Source: a virus. From it: DNA of 31,872 nt. Where the stretch lies: IMG/VR virus record IMGVR_UViG_3300037137_001397, positions 1 to 31,872 of that record; one strand, written 5' to 3'. Positions 31,318-31,872 of this stretch are shown in pieces. A program made the position numbers and the translations under genes. The notes under the pieces are model-generated. The model was given only the letters and a program-made list of their open reading frames with translations, searched no databases and was not told the origin of the DNA. How positions within the stretch are numbered: position 1 is the stretch's first letter; every line of letters starts with the position of its first letter.

Positions 31318-31872
31318 GGATAATCTTTTGGCCTTTATACATCCTTGCACCCATTTCGTCAATTTTACTGAAAGGCAAAACAGGCACGGTTAAATTTGCT
31401 TTTTCTTTGGGGTCGAGAAAATATATATATCGAAGTTGAAAACCCTCTTTTGGCTTCCAGCCTGCGTTTTTATATATCTTCATTGACGACGCACCTGTTT
31501 CAAGTATATTGTTTGCCTTAGTATGCGTTGTTCTGGATATGATGGATTTCGCTTGCCGCTGCTGCTGCTGCTTGCAACCATATCCCGTGAGCGACGCTCT
31601 CGAAAACACCTGCTTAGCCCGCTCCCGCTCCCGCTCCCCGCCTATGCCGGGCCGGATGCTTGTATCGCAAAAAATTTCTCCCGTTGGGGCTTCCCATATT
31701 TGGTTATTTTTTTTAATGCCCGTCAGCACAAACCCACTTGCCCGATATATCGTCCCGTCCCCACACTGGCAACCGTCAGCAAAACTAACAACCCATTTCA
31801 ACTGGTGGTAATTCTTTTTGAGCCATTTGAACGAATACGCCAACGCCCTGCTTTCACCGTTTCTTGGTAGCC
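31250..31872 (-). CDS. Mom-family adenine hypermodification protein (5' end outside window)
   Basis: The frame is open to the window edge and gives 206 residues; the true start lies further right. Features I recognise from Mom-like proteins (GNAT fold) occur in order: LPRNGESRAL, WVVSFADGCQCGDGTIYRAS and FVLTG, and later GFQLRYIYFLDP, NLTVPVLPFSKIDEMGARMYKG. In phage Mu, Mom turns adenine into N6-(carbamoylmethyl)adenine, making DNA resistant to restriction. The last 23 codons (RPIGETVSHGASSSELAVQPRP) coincide with the tRNA-like sequence, so this C-terminal tail may be a by-product of that RNA and not part of the fold. No internal membrane or signal sequence is seen. Confidence 0.85.
   Translation of the reverse strand, partial: LPRNGESRALAYSFKWLKKNYHQLKWVVSFADGCQCGDGTIYRASGFVLTGIKKNNQIWEAPTGEIFCDTSIRPGIGGERERERAKQVFSRASLTGYGCKQQQQRQAKSIISRTTHTKANNILETGASSMKIYKNAGWKPKEGFQLRYIYFLDPKEKANLTVPVLPFSKIDEMGARMYKGQKIIRPIGETVSHGASSSELAVQPRP

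Noticed and set aside
1-31872. CRISPR arrays, insertion sequences, rRNA
   Set aside because: No regularly spaced repeats, transposase motifs or rRNA-like stretches were found on either strand.

Overview
The window is part of the genome of a tailed bacteriophage or prophage with a siphovirus plan. Every supported gene lies on the minus strand, so transcription runs from right to left. Genes are tightly packed, with many ATGA, TGATG and TAATG stop-start overlaps. No integrase, repressor, replication gene or attachment site is visible, so lytic versus temperate life cannot be decided. The host is probably a Gram-negative bacterium (Sec signals, a lipobox, papain-fold lysis enzymes). The LamG proteins with signal peptides recall uncultured anaerobes such as Planctomycetota, but that is only an impression.

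From right to left: the window opens inside a Mom-family DNA adenine modification gene (31250-31872, 5' end missing). The last 23 codons of its reading frame coincide with a same-strand glycine-type tRNA-like sequence (31246-31317). A gap with a candidate promoter follows, then the packaging and head module: TerS, TerL, portal, a small protein, a MuF-like head protein, a prohead protease with a nested scaffold start, a decoration-like protein and the major capsid protein. Three hairpin terminators sit inside the head region and its right flank (25859-25920, 22982-23008, 21768-21801).

From 22965 to 18264 lie five proteins with Sec-type signal peptides; at least three of them resemble ordinary virion or tail-fibre families. 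The connector and tail-completion genes follow (18264-16633). Then come three sugar or surface modification genes (two glycosyltransferases and a methyltransferase, 16646-14324), the tail tube, a tail assembly chaperone pair with a GGGAAAT slippery site, the tape measure and the tail tip genes (13024-3973). Two tail-tip proteins carry large inserted domains: a LamG lectin fold in the DUF2163 protein and a beta-propeller-like segment in the 1291-residue tip protein.

The left end (3961-212) is a lysis and surface module: coiled-coil and membrane proteins, a lipoprotein, a papain-like peptidase, a hexapeptide acyltransferase, a holin-like peptide and a YiiX-like peptidase, closed by a terminator. 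An MT-A70 adenine methyltransferase runs off the left edge. Both ends of the window therefore carry adenine-modifying genes, probably for evading host restriction.

The strongest lead is the glycine tRNA-like element within the mom-like gene. The Mom product carries a glycinamide-like group and Mom has a GNAT fold, as do known aminoacyl-tRNA-dependent transferases. I infer, and cannot prove, that this RNA supplies the glycyl group.
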